In this document: positions 47,913 to 58,860 of the stretch, piece by piece
Position numbering within the stretch: the first letter of the stretch is position 1
Layout: each line of letters starts with the position of its first letter
Origin: Typhlomys cinereus
Lineage: Eukaryota; Chordata; Mammalia; Rodentia; Platacanthomyidae
NCBI GenBank assembly: GCA_023101885.1
Contig: JALPQD010000304.1
Coordinates: 2,164,015 to 2,228,014, forward strand
Direction: 5' to 3'
Length of the DNA: 64,000 bases
Notes under the pieces: generated by a model
The model's database searches: none
Told to the model about the DNA's origin: nothing
What the model saw: the letters and a program-made list of their open reading frames with translations, nothing else
Program-made: the position numbers and the translations under genes

Positions 47913-48436
47913 CTAGGCCTTGAATTTTCATAAGACTGACATTTTTACTGCTTGATATCCAAAGAAGATAGATGTCTGTGCAGCAACATCTATCAGCACA
48001 GCAGGAACTTGTCAAAGAATTCAACCTTGATTTGACTGCAATCCAGTGCTTTGGAAAATCCTGCTTCGATAGTTGATACTACAGTTGTGTAGGAGACGAC
48101 CTCAGATATGCAAAGATTGATCATCTAGTCATTAGAACATAGGAAGAACAGTGAATCCTACAGAAATGCTTTCACATGAGACAGTGTTAGTTCTTCAATA
48201 GTTCTTCATAGAAACATCACATGAAAAAAAATCTTAAAAATATTCTAAATCACAAAAGAAATAAACTCCTTAGAGAATTCTGCATTAGAATTATGTTAAG
48301 ATGTCTTAGTGAACTTCAGTGTTACACTCAAGAGAACAAAGGTACAGAGATAACAAATCTTCATGAAGAAACCAACTTATTTCAGGTGCTTGCTATGTTA
48401 AATTCTCTTCCAGATTTACAGACTTTATTTTTTGTT
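47913..48436. other. No gene seen
   Basis: Unassigned AT-rich sequence. Confidence 0.5.
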
Positions 48437-48542
48437 AAAAAATTAGACGGGGTTGGGGATTTAGCTCAGTGGTAGAGCGCTTGCCTAGCAAGCGCGAGGC
48501 CCTGGGTTCGGTCCCCAGCACCGAAAAAAAAAAAAAATTAGA
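48437..48542 (+). mobile_element. ID (BC1-type) SINE, near-consensus, with TSD
   Basis: AAAAAATTAGA at 48437-48447 and 48532-48542 bounds GGGGTTGGGGATTTAGCTCAG through CCCCAGCACCG and poly-A. Pol III promoter boxes are intact: A box TAGCTCAGTGG at 48462-48472 and B box GGTTCGGTCCC at 48505-48515. ID elements derive from the tRNA-Ala-like BC1 RNA. The near-perfect match to known rodent ID sequence suggests a young insertion. It could be mistaken for a tRNA-Ala gene, but the poly-A tail and duplication show it is a retroposon. Confidence 0.95.
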
Positions 48543-49477
48543 AAAACTGAGGGAAGCTGGAGTGAATACTCAGTATTCTTGTAAAAACAGAAAAATAAAA
48601 AATGTCAAAGAAATTAGAAAAAGATTGAATAATGACTTGATATTTTCATCTGAAATTAAAACAATGAAAGTCTTTGCATAGGATAGTCTTAATTGAACTG
48701 CAGTTAAATCAGAAGTTTGAATAAGGAAATCCAAATGTATGATTTGAGAAGTGATTTGAAAGGAAGCAAGCTTTCCTTTGGATGAATTTGTAAGACACAT
48801 GAACAGAGTTTGAGTGATGATAATATTTAAGCAATTTTGGCCTACTATAACTTGCCATCTTGCTTAAATAGCTTAAAAACAATTCTATGTATTTATAGAG
48901 AGTATGCAAATATTCAAATATTTTAGAGTAGCCAGAGTAGCATTTCTTTAACTAAACTGATTTTCAACATGACATGTTGTCTTTTAATCAATTCTTTAAT
49001 TTGTACTCAATTTATGAAACTCAAGTGAACAAGTGTGATTTAGTTTGTCTGTCCAATTTATTTCACAAATAGGGTGTTACACCTGTAAATTCATTGTCAT
49101 ATCTACTTGATGATTTTTATTAAACACAATGAAACTAACATTTAAATCAATATAATGCAATAGACTGTGACTCATGAACTAACAGAATTTCTTAGCCTAA
49201 GTAGAGAATTATAGTTTTGTCTATATGTATGTAATGCCAGAAAGGATATTTTTCAGAAAAGTTTATCAAGCAGTTGAGCCTTTGTCTTTTCCAAGTATAT
49301 CATGGAATAAAATTATTTTTTAATAAAATTTTGCCTGCAAAATCACATCTATGCATACAAAGAATATACTGTATTGATTGAGGTAATTAAATTTAACTTT
49401 TAAAATTTCTTTGCTCTCTTCTTATTAGATTTAATTACTTACAAACACTATATTTAGATAAAGCCTTTAAAATTGGA
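48543..49477. other. No gene seen
   Basis: Unassigned AT-rich sequence. Confidence 0.5.
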
Positions 49478-49745
49478 TCTGGGTAGGTAGTTTAGTGGGC
49501 AATGTGCTTCCTGTAGAAACATAAAGACCTGAGTTCAAAGTTAAACAAGACATGCAAATCCAGTTATGGTAGCAGAAATCTGCAGTCAAAAGGAAAGGGG
49601 TTGGAGATAAGAGTATTCAGAGTAACATATTAATAAATGAGTCTGCCCTGTGCACTTCTGACAACTGAAAGGAGATAATAATTCAAGCAAGGAGGTAGGC
49701 TAAGACTGAACTCAAGTATGTCCTCTGATTGTCTCATGCATACCC
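49478..49745 (+). repeat. B4/RSINE1 SINE, diverged
   Basis: ATCTGGGTAGGTAGTTTAGTG, AAGACCTGAGTTCAAAG, CCAGTTATGGTAGCAG, AGGAAAGGGGTTGGAG, and TGTCCTCTGATTGTCTCATGC in the 3' part match the full B4/RSINE1 order. Confidence 0.7.
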
Positions 49746-50488
49746 ACTTCAATCTCTCTCTCTCTTAGAGATTAAAATTAATTTTGTTTTTAGTACATGC
49801 TTACAGAATGTTTGAAATGGGTTGGGGGGGGTGCCATAAAGTATGGTCTGTATTCTTTGTGGTACACGCCACAAAAATTCTGATACTATATATTTGCAAA
49901 CAAAAGGAATCAAGCTCAAAAATTAATCATTTTTGTAATAAGCATGTTTTTGTCATGTTCAGGGCTTTCAATTCTGCCAACTTGTCTTCTAATAACAAAA
50001 TATGCGGCTTAATCATATTTTTGAAAAATAGTATAAATACTTGAAAGCAAAATACTGATGTACATTAAGTTCTTCATTTATAGTTATATGAATAGAGAAA
50101 ATCTCTTTTATTTTCTAAGATGGCTAAAATAACTTCATCTTAAAGAATCATAAAGGAACAAGTGTGAATACTTGTCATGAATGAAGGATGACTTTAGCAT
50201 GATGTGCATCTGGGCAGAATGATGGTATATTTATAAGTTTGCACTTTCAAATATTCATATTTTGCCCAGTGGCCTATGAGTAGTTCATTATATTTTATTT
50301 GGAAAGTCTGTGTTTGATCTTTGATCCTGTTTTCCCTGAAGCTCTAAATGAATAAAACAACAAATAATTTATTATCCTGAAGCCAAACACCAAGGGCTGT
50401 GATCTTCTCAGATCTTAGTGAGTTTGTCTTATTCCTATACTGAAAAGAGAAGATACAGGGATCTAGTAAATAAATAAATATATATATT
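49746..50488. other. No gene seen
   Basis: Unassigned AT-rich sequence. Confidence 0.5.
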
Positions 50489-50804
50489 AAATATATGCAA
50501 TATATAGGGGCTGGAGAGGTGGCTCAGGGGTTAAGCCTCTGCCTTGCAGGCGGAAAGTCCTGAGTTCGGATCCTAGACCCCACATACAGATGCTGGGCAG
50601 AAGCGGGGGTGGCCTGCGTTTCTGGTCCTGGTAGGGTGGAGCCTGTGACTCCCTGGGCAGAGTAAACAAGGAGGAAGTGGAGGCGGTCCATGGTGGTTCC
50701 TGAATTCATCCGTGGTTCTACACACACACACATACACACACACACGCACACACATACACGCACAATTGAATACATAATAAAAATAATAAATATATGCAAT
50801 ATAT
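50489..50804 (+). mobile_element. B2-superfamily SINE, young G-rich subtype, with 17-bp TSD
   Basis: AAATATATGCAATATAT at 50489-50505 and 50788-50804 bounds a SINE of about 280 bp starting GGGCTGGAGAGGTGGCTCAG. The body has TTTCTGGTCCTGGTAGGGTG and GGAAGTGGAGGCGGTCC, the tail (CA)n and AATTGAATACATAATAA. It has all landmarks of the young subtype. Confidence 0.92.
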
Positions 50805-51415
50805 TACTAGATATAAAATAACATACAATATCATTAACTCCTATAATTATACTAATATTTGCTGTTAAAAGCATTATTACTTTTTAATAAAAATAGAAAG
50901 ATGAGTAAATATGTTAATCTATTTCCCATCATAGTCACATACCCTGAATATTTTTGGAAAGCTTTCTTCCATCTTATTTTTCATAAAAGTAAAAAAGAGT
51001 ATAGAATATCAGAGAAAGTTATGAATATGAAACAAAAGGTTTATAAAAATAGCATGTGTGGTTTCAGAGAGATAAATGAAAGAATGTATAGAATTTACAA
51101 ATCTGTGCATCCTACAGATTAAAGTCAGCTTACTCTTTCTTATAAGAAACTTTTTTCTTAATTGTCAAGTCAGGTTTTAGAAAACAAGTTTCCAAGTCAG
51201 AGTTTAATAAATCAGGTTTTAAATGTGCAAGTATAGGTTATGGAAATGTCAGTATCACTGTAAAAGAACTGAATAGTACATTGCCACATAACATTATGGA
51301 ATTTTTCTATTGGATTTATCTGTCTTTTGAATTCATAATAAAACTATACCACACATTAAATTTCATAAGAGACTTTTCTGGACTGAAGTCCATACTTATA
51401 GATGATCAATTGAGC

Positions 51416-51416
<1 letters not shown>
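50805..51416. other. No gene seen
   Basis: Unassigned AT-rich sequence. Confidence 0.5.
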
Positions 51417-51468
<52 letters not shown>

Positions 51469-51684
51469 AGGGCACTTGAGTTTGTGTGCTTCTGAGGGCC
51501 CAAGATTGGCATCTAGAGTTATCCTGATTATCTCCTTATTGTTTGCCTTGGGGTTTCCCAGGTTCTACCTTCCAAGTCTACGGTTATATCTGCCTGGCAC
51601 TTTTACGTGAGATCTAGCTATAGGGGCTCGACTTGCTTTGATTGCGAGTTAACAAACTTAACCACTGTGACATCTTTCCGACTT
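51417..51684 (-). repeat. B2-superfamily SINE, older subtype with (TG)n
   Basis: The plus strand shows (TG)n at 51417-51465, then TTATCCTGATTATCTCC, TATTGTTTGCCTTGGGG, TTTCCCAGGTTCTACC, TGCCTGGCACTTTTACG and a degenerate head (AACTTAACCACTGTGAC), the reverse of the older subtype. Confidence 0.7.
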
Positions 51685-52670
51685 GTGATTCATCTCTTGA
51701 AAACATAATCTTAAGACAAATGAGTGATTCTTAACTCAAAGAAACATACTTCTAGAATTCATTAAATTACTACTAATGTTAAAATCCAGATAATCGTTAA
51801 ATCTACAATATTAAAGAAAAACAAAACCGAATAGTAGCTATAATGTATCATGATTTATAAAACAGTAACTTCATATTCTAAGACATTAGAAGCAAATAAT
51901 AAAATATCAACTTTCTCATAAATATCTACAATACCACTGAGAGAAAAACTTAATTTTGCAGTTACATCAGTCTGGGTCATTCTTAAATTTGGGGCATAAG
52001 CAAAGATAACTCTTTCTGCTTGTCATTTTTTTTAAAAAATGCTTCTTCTGGTGTCCTAAATTGTTTTCTGACAACACTGAGACTCATTGCAGAAACAAAT
52101 AGTGATGTCTGCATGTTTTCCTAAAGTACTGCTCCTCACAAGTCTTTAGGGCTCCTCTGCATGAGCCTAATCTGTCCAGTGTTGGCACGTGTCTTCTACC
52201 ATTTCTTGGGTGCTCTGGAGAGATTGTTCCGGACCTTTGGTCTCACACCCCCTCCCTACATTGTTTTCATCCTTCTCCTCTTTCTTTTGTCCCTCTTCCC
52301 TTTAATCCCATTCCTTCCTCCTCTTTTTTCTCTGATCCATCTCTCTGGTTACTTTCTCAGAGTTTCAACTGTAATGGCAGCCTCTTTGTGCATGCAGCAT
52401 AGCCTCCTTTAAGACAAGTCCCTCCCTGTCACTTTTCTTGGTCTGATGATCTTGTAAGGTTATGATGAACCTCGGTTTCTCTTTGTGAGGGTTTCCTGAC
52501 ATTATATAGGTCGAGCATGAGACAAGATAAATAGTTACTGATTGGCAGGTGGTTTACTTAATAATGTTTCTCAATTGTACTTTGGCTTGCTTTATAGAAA
52601 ACTCACTTCTTTTGAAATGTGTGCAGAATACATTTGTCTTAAGATTATAGCTTTCAAGAGATGAAGCATG
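51685..52670. other. No gene seen
   Basis: Unassigned. The region 52160-52420 is pyrimidine-rich and could be an old L1 relic, but no motif is decisive. Confidence 0.45.
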
Positions 52671-52805
52671 AGCTGGAGAGATGTCTCAGTGGTTAAGGTC
52701 TTTGACTCACAATCAAAACAAATTGAGCTTTATATCTAGATCTCACATAATCAGATGCACACAGATACTGTGTGTGTCTGTGAAAGCTGAAGGATGACTT
52801 TGGGA
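52671..52805. repeat. Rearranged B2-superfamily SINE (head plus, tail inverted)
   Basis: A plus-strand head (AGCTGGAGAGATGTCTCAG, TGGTTAAGGTC) runs to about 52765. It is then followed by TGTGAAAGCTGAAGGATGAC and TTTGGGAATTG, which in the intact copy at 54416 belong to a minus-strand element. Head and tail are thus in opposite orientation. Confidence 0.6.
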
Positions 52806-53436
52806 ATTGATCATCTGCTTATCTTAATATACATAAGAGCATGCTCACATTTGTTTAAAATTCTTAATACTTAGAACTTTCTCATATGTCTATGTCTAGC
52901 ATGAGGATCACTATATATTCATCTTTATTCTGGAAATCTTAAGAAACATTTTGGAAAAGTTCCCAGTCTCTAAATTTATAAGCTCACACATTTTATATTC
53001 CCTTTAGAATGGATGACTGTCAGGTCAGCAATCAATGAATAATAGCAGAGAGCTGAACATATCCTACTCCTCTTCTTAAATGTGTTTACCAAGAAGCCAC
53101 AAGGGCATTCTTCTAAACATACTCAATGCATTTAATTAAATATATTCAAGTAATAATATTAGTAGGCATAGAAACTTGTTCTTAAAGTACTTTCTTATCA
53201 AAAGACATTCTTGATTAATTTGGTATGCAAATGAATATATGCATACATAAATCATAATAAATTTGGTGTATATTATGCTATGTATCAGCAAATTTTAGAT
53301 TACATAAATTATACTATGTGAACAAGAAAATTTAATGATTAAATTATACAGAAACTTTGTTTTTCCTGCTTTATTTTACTCATATTGTAGTATAATTTCA
53401 TATTTTCTAATCATTGTCTCAATAACTTGTATATAT
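52806..53436. other. No gene seen
   Basis: Unassigned AT-rich sequence. Confidence 0.5.
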
Positions 53437-53628
53437 GTGTGTGTGTGTGTGTGTGTGTGGGCTTGCACAGCTAGGATGACACACATGTAGATCTGACATT
53501 TGTGTGGAGATAAGAGGTCATTTTGCTCAAATTGTCTTCCATCTTTCACCTTCACATAGGTTCTGGTGATCGATTCAGGTTCAAGGTTAGACAGCACGCG
53601 CCTTTAATTGCTCAGTCGTTTCTCAGAA
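53437..53628 (-). repeat. B2/B3-like SINE, murine-type body
   Basis: After (TG)n at 53437-53459 the plus strand shows GTGTGGAGATAAGAGGTCAT, GTCTTCCATCTTTCACC, GGTTCTGGTGATCGATTCAG, GGTTCAAGGTTAGACAGC and CGCGCCTTTAATTGC, the reverse complement of a murine-like B2/B3. Confidence 0.65.
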
Positions 53629-54415
53629 CTGATTTGACTTTTTTTCATATTGGGACATTGCAGTTCCTCCAAATAAGAATAATTGAAAGCATACATGAAG
53701 GCATGTATTTCAAATATTGAAATAAGAAGCAATGGGACACATAATGAAGAAAAATAATCAAAATTGAAAATAATCACCAAGTTGTGAAAAACTATGATAT
53801 ATTTCTCATAATTCTTTAAATGTGATTTTAAATCAGAGTTCTCTCGAGTTTTCTAAATGTGACTTGAGGGTGCTGGATATAAACATATTGTTTATATCAT
53901 GGAAGTATAACATAAAATTTTCTATTAAGACCATATTCATATATGTGTGCATGCAAATATTTCATGTGTCTTGAATATTTTCAGACAAAATGTTGAGATA
54001 GTATAATGTAGATTTCAAAATAGACTTCACTTTCAGTTTCATCACTTAGTGATCTAATCTTAAATTTAGTACACTTCACATTTGCATATCCTGTAAGGCT
54101 GACTTCAGAAAAGAATTGGAAAGTACAGTTGTCAATTTAAATGTTTAGATAGCTCCTGCACTTAACTCTTAAGTACGAAGATATGTTCAAAAATTTTGCA
54201 GAATGTTTGCTAAGGAAAGGTTCAAGCATTATATCTTGTAATTTTAAATGTATTTTACCTATTATATTTATATTTTAAATGGATCTTATTTTAATTTTAC
54301 TATATATATTTAAAGTCTGTTAAAATACATGGACGATAGATGCTCTCTGAGAATAATGTAGCTAAATTAATTGCCACAAATTTCCTTTTGTTTCTATTTT
54401 TGGAAGTTTAAGTAT
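53629..54415. other. No gene seen
   Basis: Unassigned AT-rich sequence. Confidence 0.5.
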
Positions 54416-54652
54416 GGGTGTGTACTGAAGAGGGCACTGTGTATATCTGTGAAAGCTGAAGGATGACTTTGGTAATTGCCTTGTATTGCTCTACCTTCTT
54501 ATTGCTTTGCTCTGAGGTTTTCCAGGCTCTGACTACCAGGAATGAAAGTACAGGCTGCTGCCATTTCTGCCTGGCATTTTTACATAGGATCTGAGATTCC
54601 AACTCAGGTCCTTCTGGTGTGGAAGAGACTTAAGCCCTGGGCCATCTCTCCA
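54416..54652 (-). repeat. B2-superfamily SINE, older subtype
   Basis: On the plus strand: ATCTGTGAAAGCTGAAGG, CTTCTTATTGCTTTGCTCTG, GCATTTTTACATAGGATCTG, AACTCAGGTCCTTC, GGGCCATCTCTCCA, a nearly complete older-subtype copy in reverse. Confidence 0.75.
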
Positions 54653-54799
54653 AATTTCCTTTTAATGTACTCAATTTAAAAAAAAAAATGCATGTACCTT
54701 TGTTAGTAGAATCAATGAAAGTTCTTGAGAGTTAGCAAATTTCATGCATTTCTTGAAATACATATTCTAGCTATAAAATCATACTTAAGTTTGGCCCAA

Positions 54800-54965
54800 C
54801 CTCATCTGTTGTGTGACATAGCAGTAGAATCTTGTGCAAGTGAGTCTGACTCAGACTTTATTTTCTAAATCTCGACTATGAGGATAGTCATATCTGTGCC
54901 ATGGAGCTGTTTAAGAATTAAATGTGAGCCAAAGCTTTGGAAATGCTGTTCCCTCAGCTTGATTT
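54800..54965 (-). repeat. MIR SINE, ancient
   Basis: On the plus strand: TTGTGTGACATAGCAG, TTGTGCAAGTGAGTCTGACTC, TTTATTTTCTAAATCTC, ATGAGGATAGTCATATCTG, GAATTAAATGTGAG, the reverse complement of MIR. It is the last clear repeat before the promoter region. Confidence 0.7.
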
Positions 54966-56209
54966 TGTTTACTCTTGTTTCTGTTGTGGTGCAACCAAAA
55001 AGATGAGAATGGCATCTTGGAAATAAATGGATGAGGAATATTTTAAGCCCTGTGCTGCAATTATGTAAGGAAATGGGAGAAGTGCAGGCAGGATATTGAT
55101 GTCTTGCCTTTCCTCAGCAGAGCTGCATTAAACATAAAGGGGAGTCATTTTATTGAATAATAAAAGCCTGACAATCACTGTGATTGGCCGACAGCCACGA
55201 CTGCAGTGTAATTCTAAACAGCTTGTTTTCCAAAGTTCTTCTTCTATAACTCTTTAAACCACTGCCATTGCCTGATTTGACTGGAAGGTTCAAGGCTCAT
55301 TTTTAGACTGAACTCGCCCATATTTCAATATCCCAGTAAGAGGTGGGGAACACATATGCATTAAATATACTATCTTTCAATTTCTTTGGAATGCAATTTA
55401 TTTGGCCATGTTGGGGGAATGGTAAATTTTACAAACGGGTGCAAATAGCAGATTGCATTGATTTATGAGTCATGGAAATAAAAAAAACAATATTTGAAAA
55501 GATCTGTTTACGAGAATTAAACTCAAAATGTTCTACCGTCAAAGCACAACTTGTGATCTGCTTCATCTGCATGAAAAACTTGTTTCTGAATAGAACCCAA
55601 GGCTTCCAGACTTCCAGAATCCACTTTGATGCATTCATCTGTCTCTGTCAGCATTACTAGTTAGCAACCCTCTCTAGAAAGTGTGTAGAAGTGAGCATAC
55701 AGCAGAATACATATTTGACTACATTTTAATGGCTATTTTTAATGTCTCATATTTAAATTGTGGTTTAATACTTTACTCGGCAGATGAATTCTGGCCAGAC
55801 TGGGAAACACGTTTGTTGCTGGAGCTCTTTGTAGTGGATGAGTACTTAATGTCCAGAGCTGCCCAGGTGCGATCCTCTCCTGAGCAGGCATTTTAATCTT
55901 AAACATCAACGTTGGAGATAGTGACATGGAGATCCATGCGGAGTAGAAATCTGAGAACTGTGGAACTGTATTAATGGTTCATTTTCAAACACATACAGTG
56001 ATTAATTCCTAACAGCCCAGATTCAAAGGAACAGAGGGAACCTGTACTGATAAGAAAAGAAGGAGAAAAAAAAAAAAATACATGCTTTCCTGCGTCCAGA
56101 AAGCCCATTCTTCAACAGGCAACAGTACGAGAATCCCAAAGCATAATATAGTGATTGGCAGAAGGCATCTTTGGTTTTGGCGATAGGAGATGAAGCAGAT
56201 ACAGAGTGA
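54966..56209. other. Repeat-free upstream sequence; candidate conserved non-coding DNA
   Basis: I recognise no transposable element. The interval includes an inverted CCAAT box (ATTGGCC, near 55183) and AT-rich blocks with homeobox/POU-like ATGCATTAAAT and TTTATGAGTCATGG motifs. The lack of repeats next to a CpG promoter suggests regulatory DNA, but conservation cannot be tested here. Confidence 0.4.
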
Positions 56210-57310
56210 AGTCCCTTCTCCAGTTCACCTCCAGCAGTTCCGCCTGGCCTCGGGGCTCCGCGGATCCGCCTTGCTAGCTGGCAGCTGGTGAGCGGTGCAC
56301 GTCTCCCCCTCTCGACAGCCTGAAGCCGGGCAAGCACTCACACAATGGGCTCACTTGTTCGCCTCTCTGCTCTGCTTGGACGTGCAGCCCGAGAAAACAA
56401 CTTGCAGGAGTCAGGCAAGAGCCTGAACCCGCAAAGCCTTCCAGACAGGTCGAGGCACAAGCGCTCGCAGACAAAACAAACACACAATGCCCAGTCCCGG
56501 AAGGAATAGATCCCTCACGTGCACGCCCCCACCCGTCACCCTGCATCCCGAAGAGTCAAATCTGGGGTGGGATTTTACTAAGTAGAGGTTGCGTTTTTAA
56601 TCCTTCAAAGGGCCCTTCCCCGAGGACAGCCAAAGAAATAGCGCTAGAGATTGAAAGGTGGCTTTGCTGGTGACAACGCCCCCCAGCATTGCCCGCAGCC
56701 GGGTTCCCCAGAACCCGAGGGGGAGGGTGGTGGAGGTGGGAGGCTGACCTGGGCTAAGGTGGGGGAGGAGCGATCCAGACAAAGCAGTTTAGGAAGACCG
56801 GGAACTCCGGAATGAAATGCAGGATTTAAATGGGGCTGGGAGAGTGAAACTTGGGGAGAAAGCAGAACCGCGACTGTCCCCCGGTGACTACCTGGAGATG
56901 ACACCGACGCGGAATAGGAGCAAGTGGCAAGCGGCAACTTTGCGGTGGGCCCTAAGTTGTGCACCCTGAGAGGCGTCTGCCCGGCTTCTCGGTGCCGCCC
57001 CCTGGCAGGCTGCGCCCGCAGCTTCAGCAGCAGCGGCGGCGGCAGCTGCGCGCCTCCGGCCCGCCCCGCGCGGTCCCCGCTCGCCCGCGCCCTGCCCGTG
57101 TGCGTGTGCGTGTGCGTGCGCTCAGCCCAGCGTGAGCGGCACCTGCTCATCCCGGCTCGCCGAGGAGGCCGCCTCCCGGGCTCCCAGCCGCCGCGCCAGC
57201 CGGAGCGGCTTCCGAGGGCTCCGAGGGCTCGGAGGGCGCCCCGTGGCTGCGGTGCCCCAGCCTCCAGCGAGTCCGCCCGGCTCCGAGTCACGTGTCAGTG
57301 CCCGAGGCAG
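56210..57310. promoter_or_regulatory. CpG-rich promoter region (CpG island)
   Basis: GC and CpG rise abruptly, peaking at about 56960-57280 (many CGCG, GCGC and CCCGG sites). There is no TATA box near the peak, an E-box CACGTG lies at 57289-57294, and an alternating GTGCGT run lies near 57098-57120. Such islands normally hold dispersed transcription start sites. The long open frames here (215 codons on minus, 256 on plus) are expected by chance in GC-rich DNA and have no domain. Confidence 0.8.
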
Positions 57311-57403
57311 AGACTGAGAAAAAAACGCGCTTCATTCCTTCTTCCACCGCCATACTGTATTTTCCTAAATCTCATTTTTATTCCAACATTTTACTCCCGC
57401 TCG
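57120..57403 (+). other. Candidate non-coding first exon (5'UTR), 3' end at a strong splice donor
   Basis: The island is followed by sequence ending ACTCCCGCTCG and then GTGAGTACC, a strong 5' splice site with GT at 57404-57405. Base composition switches from CpG-rich to T-rich right after it, as at the start of an intron. The 5' edge is a guess, since the start site cannot be read. The gene is not identified. Confidence 0.5.
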
Positions 57404-58154
57404 GTGAGTACCTTCTCAGTGGCATTCTTGTCCTGTTCTTTTTTTGTCCTTTTTTGGTTTTGTTTTTATTTTTGGGTTTTTCTTCTTCTTTTTTCCCACT
57501 TCTTTGATGATTGTTTGTATTTGGGAAAGCTGTTGGAGCATGGTCTTGAGCCTTTTCCTGAATCAAGTTTTCCTAGCATGCGATGGTTCTCTAGACGAGG
57601 CGCGGTGCCCGGGAGTCCGCGGCGACCGTGCCTGCTGCGAGCGACTCCCAAGTCCAGCAAAATGTGCAACTGGTTTTATGGAAAAGCGATGTGAAGTGTG
57701 GTGCCTATTTTTTCCTTTGTAAAAATAAGAAAGCATGTTTCTCACTCTTTTTTTGGGCATCCTCTTTTTCTGAGTACATTTTTGTGTAGGTGGGATTCCA
57801 AGGCGGCGTTCACAAGTTTGCGGTCTTGCAATTCGGTGCGCACCACCGAGCAAAGACATTAATTTTACATTTTTATGACCTTTTTGGAAGCCTGTGAGAA
57901 AATATTTCGTTTTTTTCCCTCTTGTTTTTACTATCCGTTGATAACATGAAACTTTTCTTGCAGCTAGTTACTGGGATCCTTTTTAAGCGAATTCCTTTTT
58001 TTCCTCCTTTATATTAAGTGTGACTTTTGCACATTTGACTTTTTTATTTAAAACAACCGAGATGGTTTTATGATAGATATCCTGATATCTATATCTATAT
58101 TATTCCTCCTTCCTCCCTCTCCCCTCCTTGTAAATCAATTTTCAATGATGGCAG
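57404..58154 (+). other. T-rich presumptive intron start
   Basis: Long T-rich runs follow the donor (57430-57510, 57740-58100). A 38-codon open frame at 57578-57694 (starting MRWFSRRG) lies here; it would only matter if the donor is not used. The near-perfect palindrome TAGATATC-CT-GATATCTA lies near 58073-58090. A pyrimidine tract at about 58102-58128 followed by GGCAG at 58150-58154 could be a splice acceptor. Confidence 0.4.
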
Positions 58155-58247
58155 TGGAAGGTTTTTCTGGAAAAAAAAATGAAGTGCGGTTTGGTTTCCT
58201 TGTCAACGGAGGATGAAGTGAACGGCAGAGCAGCTCGCAGAGAGCAG
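58155..58247 (+). other. Candidate alternative or second exon ending at donor CAG|GTACTT
   Basis: Between the acceptor-like GCAG (ending 58154) and the donor GT at 58248-58249 is a 93-bp stretch with an ATG at 58179 open for 23 codons to the donor in phase 0. The predicted peptide (beginning MKCGLVSLST) matches no protein I know. It could instead be 5'UTR or no exon at all. Confidence 0.25.
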
Positions 58248-58860
58248 GTACTTGGTCCCCTCGGAGGCGTTTCCCGGGTGTGTGATGGCATCGCTGATCT
58301 TGGCGAAGAAGTGAGTGTGGAAGCGTGTATGTGCGTGCGTGCGTGTGTGTGTGTGTGTGTGTGTGTGTTCCTGCGTGAGCGCCTGAGCGCGCGTTCCGGC
58401 CAGTGTCCAAGCCGGCAAAGAGGAAAGCGGCTCCGGGAGCCAGAACAAAAGTGCTCTCCTTGTCCAGATTGTGGTTAAGATGTGCGCAACCTCCTCCCAG
58501 GGCTGCGCCCAGGTCGCCTCTGCGACGGGGCCGCAGCGCCACGGGCGGGGAACCAGGCAGGCGGGCAGCAAGTTGGCCAGGGCTACTCGCAGTGCAGACC
58601 CACCAAGGGCTCCGGCGGGGCACTGGCTGTCGGGCAACCTGGCCCCCTAAGGCCAGGGAGATGCTTTGGCGGAACAGCAGGGATCCCTACTGCCAGAGGG
58701 GCTGGCTGATGACCAGGTAGTCCCGGCTCTAGACAGTCCAAGAGCCCAAGGATGGCAGTGGTTCCCCCCACCCACAACCCACCTCTGCACTTGCGCTTCT
58801 CCTCGCCCTGCGTGAACAGCGCAGTAGGGGTTTCCCAGCCTCCTGTGCTGGCGCTGGAGG
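58230..58860. promoter_or_regulatory. Second CpG-rich block
   Basis: CpG density rises again (CGTGAGCGCC, GAGCGCGCG, GCGACGGGGCCGCAGCGCC), with a (TG)n run at 58331-58368. It may be an extension of the island or an alternative promoter downstream of the first donor. Confidence 0.6.

Noticed and set aside
47587..47916. 109-codon frame as a possible membrane protein
   Set aside because: The Phe/Leu/Ser/Pro-rich translation comes from the reversed purine tract of an L1 3'UTR.
48449..48520. tRNA-Ala gene
   Set aside because: It has A and B boxes and tRNA-like ends, but is followed by poly-A and flanked by a target duplication. It is an ID SINE.
56644..57694. Open frames of 215 codons (minus) and 256 codons (plus) across the CpG island
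   Set aside because: GC-rich DNA has few stop codons. The predicted proteins are low-complexity Arg/Pro/Ser/Gly-rich with no domain, and the plus frame runs through the likely splice donor into T-rich intron.
58073..58090. Palindrome as an operator or cruciform site
   Set aside because: Arms of 8 bp in AT-rich DNA are expected by chance and nothing nearby supports a function.
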